Positions 11,941 through 25,328 of a DNA stretch of 64,000 nt are shown piece after piece. How positions within the stretch are numbered: the stretch's first letter is position 1; the number at the start of each line of letters is the position of its first letter. The translations under genes and the position numbers were made by a program. The notes under the pieces are model-generated. The model worked only from the letters and a program-made list of their open reading frames with translations. It was not told where the DNA came from and did no database searches. This stretch comes from Entoloma clypeatum (lineage: Eukaryota; Basidiomycota; Agaricomycetes; Agaricales; Entolomataceae): NCBI GenBank assembly GCA_963565915.1, contig OY751492.1, positions 3,534,001 to 3,598,000 of the forward strand, read 5' to 3'.

Positions 11941-14900
11941 TCATCGTATTCCATCATACTGCGAAACGGACCAGCCATAAGAAAGGAGTCAAGGAAGAGC
12001 AGAAACAACCATCACCTTCTCAAAATCCTCACACGTCAACAGCCCTCCATGCAGGACCTTCCCTATATGCGTCGACTGATATCCCATCCCCTTCCTCCTC
12101 AGGCTAACAAGCTCCTTCAGGAACTGCAATGGGCTTGAACTGAGCCTGCAAACCTCCTTCATAACACCGCGGCGGTTCTGGGGTTTCACGAACCCATCAC
12201 TCTCCCACCACTGCCCCTTGTCGCCTTTCGTTTCGTCTCCGACAAGACCCAATACCATCCGGAGATGCGTATATGCATCATAGTCCTTGAGGTACAACGT
12301 TCCCGCAAAGAGGTTGAGCTCCGTGATGTCGGTCAAAGATGGTGGGGTCCAAGTTGCTGGCAGTGGTGGGATGCAGAAAAAGTCCAGGTCTTCAAAGGTT
12401 TTCATGGCATGTGTCACGCGAGGAGCGTACATGTGGAGATGAACGAATTTGCTTTCTTGAATCAGGGGGAGAAGCTCGTTTGCTTCGTGTGGGCTGAGGG
12501 CAATGAGGAAATGTCCATCTGCTCGCTGCAAGGAGAGCAGCCAATGTACGGGTCGGTGGTAGTCTTTGGCGGATGAAAGGACTAGCGAGCCAACAATGGT
12601 AGTGGAAAAATCCTTCGTCGCCAGCAGAGTGGGGGACCATTCATGATTACCAATATGTCGAAGGGGCCAGAACAGCTGCACGAAAGCGGGAGAATCGCCA
12701 TCAAACATCCCATTCTCAACAAGGGAGCGAACATCCTCGTGAACATGGTGCAAAGCAGCCTTCGCTTTTCGTGGCCGCTCAATCTGGCGCTCTCGTTCCA
12801 TCTCATGGCTCACCTCTCTTTCCTGTTCTTCGTCTACCTTCACGTTGCCCATGGACGAAACTCCCAATTCCTTCAATTTTGATTGAAGGTCAGGAATTGC
12901 AAAAGCGGGATGATCACTGTTCCGCTGTGGCGCCAAGTCATACATCTCCTTTAAACTCCGGGCATCAGGCTCCTCCCATGACGATCGCAATTTGTGAATG
13001 GCTTCCTTGGAATTCATGTTGGATTCGTATGTGGTCCAGGCTGCATTACGTTTCTTGTACTCGACGCCTTGCTGGGCCCAATGAGCCAGATGATGCTGAA
13101 CGTAGTCACAAGTCTCTGACATCACCCAGCGTACGATATCTAATGTTCGAACGGCATGGAGCGGGTCCGACCTGGCCAAAGCGCGTATAGCCCGATCCAC
13201 CTCTGTTGGAGCTAGGAACACAAGTGATTGCCCATGCCCCAATTTCCGCATCCGCATACAGCCTAGGGTAAAATGTTAGGTGTATTAGCGATGAATCAGA
13301 GTTACAGAAATATACCTTGGACTAATCGATCTTTCGTGAGATGGGGCCCCAGCGTCACGGCAGCTCTGAAATGTTTCGGAAGATTAAGATCAGTTCCTCG
13401 AGTGTGCGCATCATCCAGATATATGCCGCAAATGTCCAGCTTCTGGCTGAACTGAGATGATTCAAGGAGTTCGATGGTTTCGTCTCGGCTCATAACGACG
13501 AGCTGGTCGTGCTCGTTGAAGAAGACAATGGCTTCAATGTCCGAGCCCAAGGTCAAGGATAGCCAGGTGAACGCAATCTCGGTGCTTTGCATATCCAACA
13601 TCTGTGCACCCACGTCCAGCAGGACACGTATCGGAGGACGTTGCTCGACCATGCACTTGAGAAAATCAAGACTTGACAATAATCTTCCTGGGCGATTAAG
13701 ACAGAAATAGTGATTGTTTTCCGGTTGCAGGAGGTAACTGAGCACCTTTGCATTCGTTCCTCCCTGGCCCAGGGGGTCGCGTTGGTCTATTGTTGTCGGA
13801 AGTAAATACCTGTTATCGTTTGTCCCACTGAAACCAGTGGTAACGTGTCCTTTCTTCTCGGCCAGATCCCAGGAGGACGTAGCAAGCCTCATTGGAAATT
13901 GTTTTGCTTCCTTTGGAAATACGACGTTGGAAAGGTAGAAGTCAACGACAGCATGATTCTTCGAGAAGAGCGGAATAAGGTATATTTTACGTTGGTCTTG
14001 GTCTTCTACATTGATTCCTATGATCTTTCGCAGGAAGGGTGGTATTCGATTACAGGCGGCAACCCATGCCTAGAAATACGCCACAAATCACAGTCAAAGG
14101 AAGAGAGGAGAATAGTTGACCTCCTTACCTCGTACTCCAAGGCAGGGTTATCGAGTTTGAACAGGAGCTGAAAGCAGAGGACTACTTCATCGGCTTTGAG
14201 GCCGCCATAGTAATAACTTAAACAGGTAAGACAAATTGCAACGTCTGGATGGCCAAAGTCTGCTCGAAGTGTCGGAACATCTTTAGCACGGTAAGGAACA
14301 GCCAAAAGAGTGCGCGTCGGATCAAGACCATAGTCCACACGCCAACGTTTCTTCTCCAATACAAATCGAAGTAATCCATGCCCGAGTAACCCACGCAGAA
14401 GCAAGAGACGTTTCCAAAAACCAGTTTGTCGATATTGGTCAAGTATTGTGGCGTCACTTTCACTCTCTTTCTGGCAAGTAATAAATCGCAAGATTGCTTC
14501 ACGAGCTCTTGCATGGAGTAGTCGGAAATGCTCCCAAGTCAAAATATCCTCGGCTACGCATGTGCTCAGGTGTACCCCAGCAGCCGCCTCAAGAATACGA
14601 ATCATGGGAAAAACTGCGTCATCAGCTTGTTCAACCTTTAGTCCTTCCGGATAGCTGACTTGAAGACGGCGCGCATGTCTTTTAGCACAGTGAAAAACTT
14701 CTTGAATCCTGATCCACCGATCTGGATGGTTTTCCAAAGGTGCCTGCACGCCGCTGGTATAAACAAGCTGATATTTGACACTCAGAATCTCATCACTCTC
14801 GTCCAGGATATCTCGCGAGTTTTTAAAGAGCCAACACTGTGACGCCAGCAATGTGCCAGCAATGCTGCTGACTGTGTCTTCCAGACGGATAGCCATGTCA

Positions 14901-17900
14901 ATCCCCATGAGTTTAAAGGAAAGTATGTGTTCCGGCTGTACGACTAGGATACCACGTTCTTGCCTGCAGGATTCAAAGAGAGGCTGAAGCTGTTTGCTCG
15001 CTGTGAGAGCCTTGACATCCCTCGAAAATGGCAGATAGAATATCCGGCGGTTCGCAAGGCCACTTAACCTGCGTACGAGGAGATTGAACATCTGCTTCGC
15101 TAATGGTTTCAACACTACGACCCGGACAAGTTGTTTTCCGTCGGCCAAAGCGGAAGATACCAACGGAACAATGACCGAGGATTTCCCCTCGCCCATATTA
15201 AGTTGTAGCAGTGTATTTTCACCCGACCGCGGGGACATCATTTCTTCAGTGACCAGGCGTTGGATTGGCCGTAGGAGGAAGTTACCCTCAATCTAGAACC
15301 TGTAATTAGTCATCGGTAATAATCACTAGTGTGGCCACCAACCTGAACTAGAAGCCATTCCGCATAATCCTCTGACTCGTCAGAAGGCATCAGATGATTC
15401 TTGTATTCTCTGGAAAAGTCCTCCGCAGCATTGAGGACTCGATAGGCGACCATTCTCTGGGCTCGCTGGTACTGCATTAGGCTTTGCGCAAGCATGACAA
15501 TTGTCGATTTCCATTCTCGGGGTAAGTGGTATTTGGATGTTTCTGAAAGTAGGCTGAGCAACAGCACGAGGGTGAGACGTGGCCATTGGCCACTCCGACT
15601 TTCTGCATTCTCAATCGGATGGGTAGATCGAGGAGCCAAGACCTCGAGAATTGAGCTGAGCATCTGGTAGAAATATTGTCCGTATTCATCGCGATATGAT
15701 CTTAACTCTGAGAGGGAGAACGGAATTTCTTGAGAAATGCCGATTTCCATCCGACCTTGTCTCTGACCCTTGCGACTGTTTTCAAGTGCCCATCCGTAAC
15801 GACGGCGCAGAGCACAGTGGGTGTCATCTATGAACTCCTTGAAAAGGGATTTCAACTCAAGGTCACCGGGATCTTCAACGACCTGAATACCCGATTCAGA
15901 AACATGTACAAGGGGTCTCGGGAGAGGGTAGATGATTCGCGGAGGCCTTCGCTTCAGCAGATCAGATAGATTTCGCACGCGGTGGCGGGATAAAGCAGGC
16001 GAGCGCAGCGTAGGTAGATTATATTGTTTGACGCATGACGGGACCGTATGGAAAGGGTCCGAACGCACTCGGTCAAGAACGTTCTGAATTCTCTGTATGT
16101 GGCCTCGCAAAAGCATGTTCCGGTACCAATGCTGAAAATGTTCATTGACTTCATCCTCCAGCGAAGGAGATATGTTGATAAGCTGAGGCTCCAGATCAAA
16201 CAAGCCCGACCAGGATGGTTGTTGACATGGCCACTGAGAGGTGATTTCTTTGATAAGCGTTTTGACGTGCGAGGAACACGCAGAACGATGATGCTGTTGA
16301 CGTCGTTTCAAGAAATTTCTGTCTTGTTCACCAGCTCGACGAGTTAAGTCGTCGGACGGGGATTCTTCCAGGGGGACAGCATGGACAATGAATAGCTTTG
16401 AAAGGAGTTGTTCGTCTGGTGTGATTCCGAATCGCAAGTCATATGAATCCCACACCGGAGGTTCAATAGCACCGAAGTCTGGTACAGTCGCAAAAGCCAG
16501 AAGTGTGGGCAAGATATCATGAAGGTCGGGCGAATGATAGGACAGTGCAGATAAGCTAAAGGTCAACTGGTATCGTGCCTTCGGGTTGCTAGTTTCCCTC
16601 CTCCGGCAGCACTCGTACAGAGGCAACCATACATCTTGGAGACGTGAGGTCAGATACTGACTGGAGTACGAAAGAGAAAGGGTAGCCTCCATATGACAAG
16701 AAAGGCTTCCCAAGGATCTGATTCTTGTCCATAGATCGGGAACGGTAGGGAGAGAGCGTGACCATGTTTGCACCATCGCGGAAACATTCGCGGCAAGCTG
16801 AATCGTTTTCTTAGACACCACGTTGGGGCGGTGGACAGGATTAGGTGGGGGATACACCTTGTCGTGTGAAGAGGCTGGGGTGTAAATCCCATACTCAGCG
16901 GGGTAGAGGTTATAGTAGCGGGACGCGGCACGTTCATGGAGGTGGAGATTGTATGCCGGCAGGCGGCCTGCAGATGTCTGCGTCACGGGATCATCTTTTC
17001 GGAAGATATCTAACTGGATGTTGAACTGGAAGATGGACTGCACGAGAAAGTAGAAACCCCAATGCTGGCCAATCGGTCCGATGTTACGCCAGTGTACAGT
17101 CTGCATAACCTTCATATCAGCAGGATACCAGACTCTGATAGGAGCAAGGTCCGCAATCTTGAATAACAGGTCCTGTTCGTGTTCATCCAGCGTCTGGAAT
17201 GATAGACACTTTGCAGAGCCTAATGCACTTAGTGCCTCCTCCGTGCCAGTCCGCCCGGTCAAAGGGTCTGGTAAAGGATAAGCAGTACAAGCATGGAGGT
17301 ATATCTTGTAAAGTTCGGCAAGAAGCGTCGCGCCGACGAGGGAACCAAGATTGGTGTCGATATCATATTTGAAGTACCGGACCGACGACAGCCCTTGACC
17401 GATGTCGACACGTATTTTGACCGCTCGCTCTGAATCAGTCTCCCTGGCTGCTAGAACTTCTCCGAATGGAATGATGACAGAACGTGAGCGGCACACGTCC
17501 AAATCCAGATCTTTCCGCTTCAGGACAAGTTGCGATTCCAAACCGACCATGGTGCCACAGAATTGATCGCAGTCAACAATCATCTCCCGGAAATTCCTTG
17601 ACTCAAGCTCATGAGATAAATTCAGGAAGAACGATAGCTTATAGCGGGGCAAGGATGATAAAAGTCGGGGACCAGCGCCGCCCAAACTAGTGACATGTAT
17701 ATGATCAGGTTTCTCCAGAGACTTCAACCGGCCGGACACCATTTTGAAAGTTGGACTTCGCACATCAACAAGGAATGTGTCCCCTTGTCGCATCATCGAG
17801 CCGTTTGGCGACATTGAGAAGATCAGCTGCCAATTATCTGGCGATGGAGACCATTTATCGTTCAATGGGCGGAACTCTATCTCCCTCGTGTCTGCATTCT

Positions 17901-20900
17901 GGCATGGCGATACCTGAAGCCAGTGCGTGTATTTGGCAATAAAGTCGGCAGGAAAATCTTGCTCGAAAAAGCCATGGGGGATCAACTCATGGACCTCAGT
18001 GCCGCGTTTTGCATGGATGATCAAATTCTCGCCCTGAAGCTTGAAATACAACTGGATGCGAATCGGCAACTTGAAACAAGTAGTAAAGAAAAGCAGGCTT
18101 ACATAGAATCCAGATGTAGAAATAGGGGCACGCGTTGCGAAGTCCATTCCAGGAATGTCAGAAGGGATGGTATCCAGAGTTTTCTGTTGATATCATTAGA
18201 GACGAGAACATTGCGGACAGAGCGAAAAACACGTACCGATCCCAGAACACGTAGAAAAGTGGGATGCATGAGAATGGAGGACGGTAAACGCTTGAGAGGT
18301 TTTCCATTAATCAAAAGCGTGCCATCCAGAAGATTCAAATGTACGGAGGCTTGGTGAGAGCCTGTCATTGAAGCTGCGCTGGCTACCCATCGCTCATTGG
18401 GACGAGGCAACCGCCTCCATACAGAGCCTGGCCTATATTCTGTCCATATGGCAGTCAGAGCATCGTCAAGCCCTTTGCGTCTCTTTTGAATTAAGCCCCA
18501 CAACATAGTCACGAGAAAGTGTGATAACCGGATATCTCGCGCAAGACCAAACTGCATCTCATCAGGCGAATGGTCCGGGGACAGATTATCGTGCACCATG
18601 ATTGAGCAATATATCAGCACCATGACGTCCGAATCTGAGTAGAGGAGGCGACCAAGATTCGCAACACCTACATCATATGTGGCTTTGCATGTGACGGCAG
18701 CATCACGGACACGACATCGGAAATCGTTAAGGCTTTCGTCACTCTCCGCATCAGCGAGAAGCTTTGAGAGCGCCATCACCCAAGCGAAAGCAATTTCCCG
18801 ACCACGTCTTAAGACGGCGCATCCTGACTCGATGACACCTTCATCTACCGCGTAGATGAGTAGTTGAGTGACCAGGAGTACGGTGGTTTGCAAGGTTACT
18901 ATATGAAGCCAATTCCCTTCGATACTTGACATCAGGCCTTCTATTTCTGCAAGAAGCACCACGCCGAATCGCGGACACTTCAACAAACCATGCCAATCCG
19001 GGTTCCCGGAGCCGGAAAGCGGACCCACTTGCGTTGCAGCTTGGGCCACAAGCAATTGAACCTCTAAACGAGAGAATGAGAGAACTCCAGCTCTGAGCTC
19101 CCGCGCAAGATTCAACCATTGCAGGTTCGGTCCACAACGAAGAGTACCGAACGCCATGTATTCGTGCAAGGTAATCTGGGTTGATGCTTGTGCTTGCTGA
19201 GCAATGGCAATGTTTGAAGCCTCGGTATTTGTCTCCAGCGCGCCTTGCAACAGGCGATAGGGGCTTTCGGATGGCAACCTGTACATACACAGCTTTTCTA
19301 TGCCACAGTCCGCGAACGAGTCGATGAGCCACCTTTGGAGTTGTGTGTCAAAAAGTCCAAAAGTAAGGCCGTTATTGACGCAAACACTTGTTTCGGTAGC
19401 AGAAGAAACCTTCTGAGAGGAATAATGTGATTGGGAAAAGGACTTGGTGGACGATGCATACGTCACGCGAGAGACGTGACCGATATATCGGAGGAGGCCA
19501 CTATACTTCTCTAACACCATGGGTGGATCTGCTTTGTTCGACGGATCTTTGGGTGGACGGCAAAAGTCGTGCAGTACCGTGTACGTAGTCGTCCTCCATG
19601 TCTGGAACGCGACTGGGCACTGCAGCTCAAATACGACTGCTTTGGCGAGCAGATCACTCTTGGGAAGCGGCCATTCGTGGACGTCAATCTCGAGTTGCTT
19701 CGCTTCTCTCTGTAAACAACATTTGGGACATTTCCAATGCCAATGCCCTTCCTTTCCCTTCGAGAAAGACATGATATGACTCAAAGGTCTGGCCTGTTGA
19801 AGGAGCAATTTATATTCGTTTTCTTTCTGACGATATTCGTTACACTTCTGCTTCCGAGCGGCCTCAGCGCCAGCCTCTATCCTCGCTTTGAGAGCTTGAA
19901 GGTCCTCGGAGGAATGAAAGTACTGGACCGCAAAAGATGTTTTAGTGTTTTCTGTGAAAACAGATCCTTTGGTGGCACGACTAGAGAGATATGTCTGCAC
20001 GTAAATGAGTCGTTCTATGAACAAGGAATGGCGGAGAAGCAGTGGCTCCAAGAGTCTCCGAGAAATTTCTGGTGAGTACTTGAGCAGCAATGGATGCTGA
20101 GCCGTGGCGAGTCGATCAAGAGCCACCCACATCTGGAAAATAGTAAGGAGCCTGATTGATTCACTCTCTGGGTTCCCTTGGTAGCATTTTCTGGCCGATT
20201 CAGCGTAAAAAGCAATGCAATCCGCCAAAGTTACGCAGGCGGTCGCGTCGTGAAGATAAGTTTCAATCCATCGCCCAAGAGAGGATGTGGAGACTGCCTC
20301 AGCCACGAACAGTTCCACATCTAGCAGTGACATGATCGGCTCTTCCGAAAATGCGGCGGAGAGGTTGGCACGCGTAAAAGCATGCGGTTTCTCAAGAGTA
20401 TGGATGAGCCGAGGAGATTCAGCTGGTTCAAAATGGTATGGCGTATCCACAAGTTGAGTATCGCTCAGGCGACCGTGAATGTAGTCCCTGGATTTATGGA
20501 GAGAAAGATGAGTGTCCGCCTCGATATCCAAGCTCTCAGGGTTCCATGGCGGCGATTGCCTCTGGCGGGCTTGTAATTCATGCCAGCGCCTGTCCAAAAT
20601 CGCCGTGATATTTTCCATAGCCTTCGAAGCCTCGTCTACTACAAACCCCAGCAAATGTGCTGAGAGTTTACGCAGCCGTCGTGCGAGTTTCGCCCTCATG
20701 CAGTACAGGATATCGGTTGGAAGGCCATTGCAATTATATGAAAGCGGTACGGAAGCCATGAAAAAAGCCATGAAGGCTTTGAATTCCGTCGTGCCTGTTG
20801 AGAGTCCCTGCATACGACACAACATTGTTTGAAGTGCGACACGGATTATGAGCCAGAGGGGCGACCTTCTCCACGGTTTTTCGGCCTTGTCCCACAAGAC

Positions 20901-21644
20901 ATCATTGCGTGTGTGCTTTTCGACACGTTCGACATCTGCGGGGCAGCTATCTGGGAGACCGCGCAGAATAGACGCGAGGAGCTCGGTGATGTAATGGGGG
21001 TCGGCTGTATCGCGTGTTTCATACACTGTGGATTCCGCTTTGGTTGCCAAAGGTGCAGAATCGTCAAGAGTGTCGGTATCCATGTTGACGAGGAAGGACG
21101 CCAGCTCAGCTTGAAAGGCTTGATTCATGGCTGTTGCATCAGGAACGATAATGGCAGCACCAGGAAAGAAGCGAATGATGCGACCGATTGTGGTCATGAC
21201 TTCGACGTTGGGTGGGTCCACTTCGAATGACTCGAAAACGACGTTCCCTGGTACTTTGCGGATTACAAGGCATGCGTTCTGTTTCCTAACCGGGACGACT
21301 AAAACATCTGATGCATTATCTGTGAGCAACGTACTGCACTAGGAACGAAAATTGCGCATACCTCCTGGGGTCAGGTCTCCCATGGAGAAATGAAGTTCGT
21401 CGTGGTCAAGGATACTTGTGGACTGTAGTTTACGCAGCGTCTGCATCATCTTTATGATAGAAATCCATGATGAGGATTGAGCAGGTGAACTTTGAAGACC
21501 TTCGAAAGCTAGAGCACGATCAATGATCAGGTCACAGATAGCGAGATCTTTTTCAATGTCATGATCATCACGTTGGGGAAGGCGTATTGGGAGGAAGACG
21601 TGATTCGCGAGATATTTCAGCGTATCAGTTGACTGGGTATTCAT
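11941..21644 (-). CDS. Giant DUF6606/DUF3638/DUF3645 protein, tandem copy 1 (3108 aa)
   Basis: Eight exons join without a lesion: 21644-21362, 21307-18237, 18183-18103, 18051-15343, 15292-14129, 14069-13316, 13262-12016 and 11958-11941. Introns are GT-AG, 50-59 bp; the sum is 9327 nt, or 3108 residues. The N-terminus (YLANHVFLPIRLPQ) matches the DUF6606 start. A C-x2-C site and VHEWPLP lie near residue 620. Exon 5 holds DUF3638 with a P-loop, LQLNMGEGKSSVIVP (GEGKSS at 2082-2087), and ILDESDE as a likely acidic motif; VPYRAKDVPTLRADFGHPDV (about 2380) is the DUF3645 signature. Residues 2660-2663 read RGTD, followed by CMRMRKLGHGQS. Databases often label such proteins ubiquitinyl hydrolase 1 (EC 3.4.19.12); I see no obvious Cys/His protease motif and favour an ATPase of SecA or superfamily 2 helicase type (inference). 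Neighbour: divergent from the protease at 22415. Confidence 0.9.
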
Positions 21645-22414
21645 ATCTTCAACGTTCGCGACGTTAGCACCATCATGAAGTATGGTATTACCACTCACCA
21701 AAGCTTTGATGGCTGATTCGCTGGCAGAGTTAGGACTTGTCGATGCTCAACGCGCGAGTCTGGTGGTTTCCCGTTATCTGAGACGTGTCTTGAGTATTGG
21801 CGGACATCACACCAGTGACCACGGGGTTTGCCAAATCGTGATTGGGCGCTAATGGGCACCTTGAATATTTGGATATCACCACAAAATGCAACCTAGGCTA
21901 CAAAAAAAATCATTTGCATATCGCAATTTCAGGATGGTGGCAGCTGTTTCAAGGATGATCCCAAGGCCAATGGCTTTACGAAGGCGTTTTATGGGTCGCA
22001 TTCAGACGAGAGAGAGCGAGGACCAGAATCGGAACAAACTAAAGAGTATGAATCTGCGCACGCGTAAGTACGGATGTATGTATTCGAAAGAATTGTCGAT
22101 TCACCTTCATTTGATATTGTAGAACATTTTCTCTAACATGCTTGAGCTTCAACGTCCCTGAGCGTCCCCCCGGCGCATGCTTTGAGAGTGACTGAGTCTG
22201 CGGCGGGAAAGTCGGGAGTGTGTTGATGATGATCGTGTCAAGAATCAACCACCACAACCTCAACAACGTTGGCCAACCGACCCCGCCAACGCTTTCAATC
22301 GTCTTCGGTTGATGATCTCCATTCAACGGCCTCAGTGTACTCCTGGCCCGAGCGCCGGCTCCTCGAGGGTCAGTGAAGCAGCCCTCAGGAGGCTGTGAAA
22401 GTCTGTCTTTCACA
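21645..22414. promoter_or_regulatory. Divergent promoter region between giant copy 1 and the protease gene
   Basis: The two genes start 770 bp apart on opposite strands, so this interval must carry both promoters. It contains a motif at 21830-21852 that recurs upstream of the other giant copies. No other gene is supported here. Confidence 0.5.
21830..21852 (-). promoter_or_regulatory. Conserved upstream motif, giant copy 1
   Basis: The plus-strand text CCAAATCGTGATTGGGCGCT lies about 190 bp upstream of the ATG of copy 1. Nearly the same word (CCAAATCATGATTCAGCGCT) lies at 45979-45998, about 210 bp upstream of copy 3, and a shorter form sits at 35266-35285 upstream of copy 2. Flanking sequence is otherwise divergent. 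A shared regulatory site is inferred. Confidence 0.45.
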
Positions 22415-24389
22415 ATGAGCCACGAGTTTGACATCTACTCTCCGAGTCAGTCGTTTTTGCTCCTACATCAGTACTAGTATGTCCCTTAGTTTCTCTATGA
22501 TTATCCCATACTAATCCCTCTCTTCGTGTGCCAGTGCTTTCTGCAAAAGGTATAGATGAGTACATTCACTTTGCTCAGAGCTACCAGGAGGCCCAAAGCT
22601 CTGACAACAACGACACGACCATCACCGCGTCAAACTTCTCCTCTCTGGGCTTTGGTGGTGACGCCGCTTCTGGCCCTACTTCCTACTCGCCTGATCCGCT
22701 CGCTGTCTCCAAGGCCGAGGCTGAGTCTTACTATGCCGGCCTCCCTTCTGAACCCACGCTCGTTTACCGCACGGGCAAGGAGCAGTGGTCCCCGCCCAGC
22801 GGACTTGAGGCCCAGCGCCGTTTGAAGGAGCTGCGTGAGGTTTTTGGCCATCTGATTACAATGGTCTGGCACCACGACTTGGCCTGGAAAGTTGTTTCTG
22901 TTATGGACGATCACAGGGTCAGTTAATATCCATCATATCATAGCATTTGGTAATTGGGATTACTAGATTCGCTTTACCACGATAGAAATCGTCCGTTTCA
23001 AGAACGTCGAGGTCGACGAAGCGCCCGACTCGGAGGACGAAGAAGAGGGCGAGAATGAAGAAACGTTTAAGGCTAAGAAATCGGTCCTCAGTCCCGTCAC
23101 AATTTGGATTGGCATCTTCCCCGAGTCTACCACTGCTACGGCCGCTCACGACGCAGCTCAGGGCGTCCTAGCCCTTCTCCAGAAGTACCAGATCACCGAC
23201 GTCGACAAACCCGTCGATGACCTGGACCCACTCGTCGATGTCGTTAGTCCCCTCACTCCTGCCCTTGGCCTCTGCATCTCCACCAGGGCCAGGCCCGACG
23301 CTCAGGAAACCATGGCCCTCTACCTCGCTGAAGGTGGCGGCAGCGATAGGCTCTTGGGCCTTTCGTGCCGTCATGTCCTCATCGGATCCCAGGAAGGCAA
23401 CCTCGACTATTCTCACCACCCCAATGCACCTGTTAAAGACGTTCTCCTGCTCGGCAAGAGAGCCTATGCCGATGTTGTCGATTCTATCAAACTCGAGATC
23501 GCAGGACACGGAATCTCGGCCAAGCGCTGGAGGAAGCAGATTGAAGGGTTCAAGGAGAGGGAGAAGGGCAATGACGCTGCCAACATTGCGAAGGCTGAGG
23601 CGAGGCGGACCAAGACTGAGGGGCTACTGGACGAGGCCGGGGGCAGGGTTGCTCGATCAGGTCAACAAGGAGTGGAAGAAAATCGACAACCGTGTCATTG
23701 GCCACATCCTCCGCTCCCCACCCATCGGTCTCGGTGTCAGTGAAGAACATTTTACGGAGGATTGGGGGGTTTTCTTGGTCGACCAGACCAAGCTCGGTGA
23801 CCGTTTCCAGGGCAATAAAATGGATTCCGGTGCATTTTGACTGTTCGACTAAGAGTCTAAGGCTGTCTACTAACCCAAATGTTGTTATAGGAACGGAGAT
23901 GAAGCCCAAGGACTTCACGCTTAAGTGTTTCCCCTGTGGAGATGCTAACTGCAAATTCGATTATCCCGAAGATCGTCTACTTCCACTCAAGGGCATCATT
24001 TCCGACGACTTGATGCGCACCCCCGACATGTGGGACTCTGACGGAGAACCGTGCTTGTTGGTTGTCAAGAGGGGCAATGCTACTGGCACCACCCTCGGCC
24101 GCGCGAATGGCATCTTCTCCATCGTTCGCGACTACTTTAGCAACATGTCTATCAACCAAACCTCAATGGAGTGGGGGATAATCAACTATGACAGCAAGTC
24201 GGACATATTTTCGGAACTTGGTGATTCGGGCTCAATCGTCGCCGACATCCGTGGCCGTATCGGTGGCATGCTTACTGGTGGCTCTGGTAAGACCAAGGCC
24301 TCCGACATGACCTATGGTGGCTCCTTAAGCGTATCCAGCCCAGCGGGTTCCCCAATGCCCACCTTGGCGTTGTTGCCCAGGCATCTTGA
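22415..24389 (+). pseudogene. Trypsin-like serine protease of the expanded agaricomycete family, two apparent frameshifts
   Basis: The start MSHEFDIYSP joins over an intron (22446-22534) to MLSAKGIDEYIHF, then over 22918-22966 to IRFTTIEIVRFKNVE. The chymotrypsin-fold triad is recognisable: His in LLGLSCRHVLIGS (about 23360), Asp in FTEDWGVF (about 23760) and Ser in ELGDSGSIVAD (about 24225). RVIGHILRSPPIG before the Asp, and GRIGGMLTGGSGKTKASDMTY after the Ser, fit a family of trypsin-like proteins that is very numerous in agaricomycetes (memory). A third intron is 23830-23890. Two reading-frame breaks stand out: one extra base in a run of five G at 23639-23643, and a second break near 24320, after which the next frame reads LLKRIQPSGFPNAHL, the expected family ending, to a TGA at 24387-24389. 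Either the gene is recently dead or the breaks are sequence errors. The catalytic residues themselves are present. Confidence 0.75.
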
Positions 24390-25328
24390 CATCAATGAGG
24401 ATTGCTGTGTAGGTTCGTCTTTCTTTTCTGTCTCGTCTTCTCATACTTACAACTAATGACCTTCACATTGGACCAGTGACTTGTCATTCAGGTTCGCCTC
24501 ATTGCCTCTTTTGCGGAACTGATGGCCTTGATGTCTAGGTTCCATATGACTTGACATGCTTCGCAACATTTCTCCAGCACCCCAAAATGCCGATTCTCAT
24601 ATACTTCCATCGTACTTCGGGACCGGAACCAAGCATTAGAAAACATCGAGCAGGGAGAAGATCAAACGGCCCTACTTCGCCGAATCCATACAAGATCTTT
24701 CCTCTATGCATGGGTTCCTTCCTGTCTACATAGGCTGGGTCTCTTCAGGAGCGGCAATGGGCTCGAAATGAGCTCACAAAGATCATCCGCGGACCATCCC
24801 TCAAGATGAAGCTGAAGCGGATTCGAGGATGACGCAGGCGGGAGGGTGTTTTATTAGGTGAATATTTATCTCTTTCTTCTTATCATCAGCCGTATTTAAC
24901 CCTACGCTAGACCCTGCATTTCACCAGGCTTGGCATCTCATCTCATCCCGCCCATGGCAGTAGTCCACAAGAATACCCGCCCTTCGCCTCTCCACGCATT
25001 GCCTACACCACGAGCCCCTTTCCCGATCCCTTCAATTGCCTGAATCCCGCCTTATTCTACCGTCCATCGTAGAACACTAAGGAGAGTCAGTCTTGTCTCC
25101 TACGTCGTAACTTGGCACTTGATAATCATACCCAGGTTTATCGGGTGATAGTCATAACTAACTTACTTCCGAGCTTTATCCCATCTTGCATGTGTTGAAA
25201 TCCTATGTTCTCAATATTGTGATCTTGATCCACTCTTCGGTATCCAATAAACTTTGAATATATGTCTTAGATTTACATTATAATAATGGACCTCTGGCGT
25301 GAGCGACAAGACAAGCGATACCTATCAC
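24390..25328. other. Intergenic stretch between protease and giant copy 2
   Basis: Both neighbours end here (protease plus strand, giant copy 2 minus strand), so it holds two 3' regions. I find no convincing coding frame, RNA gene or repeat. Confidence 0.4.

Noticed and set aside
18500..21340. Many plus-strand open frames antisense to the giant genes
   Set aside because: They vary between the three copies, whereas the minus-strand protein is conserved, so they are shadows.
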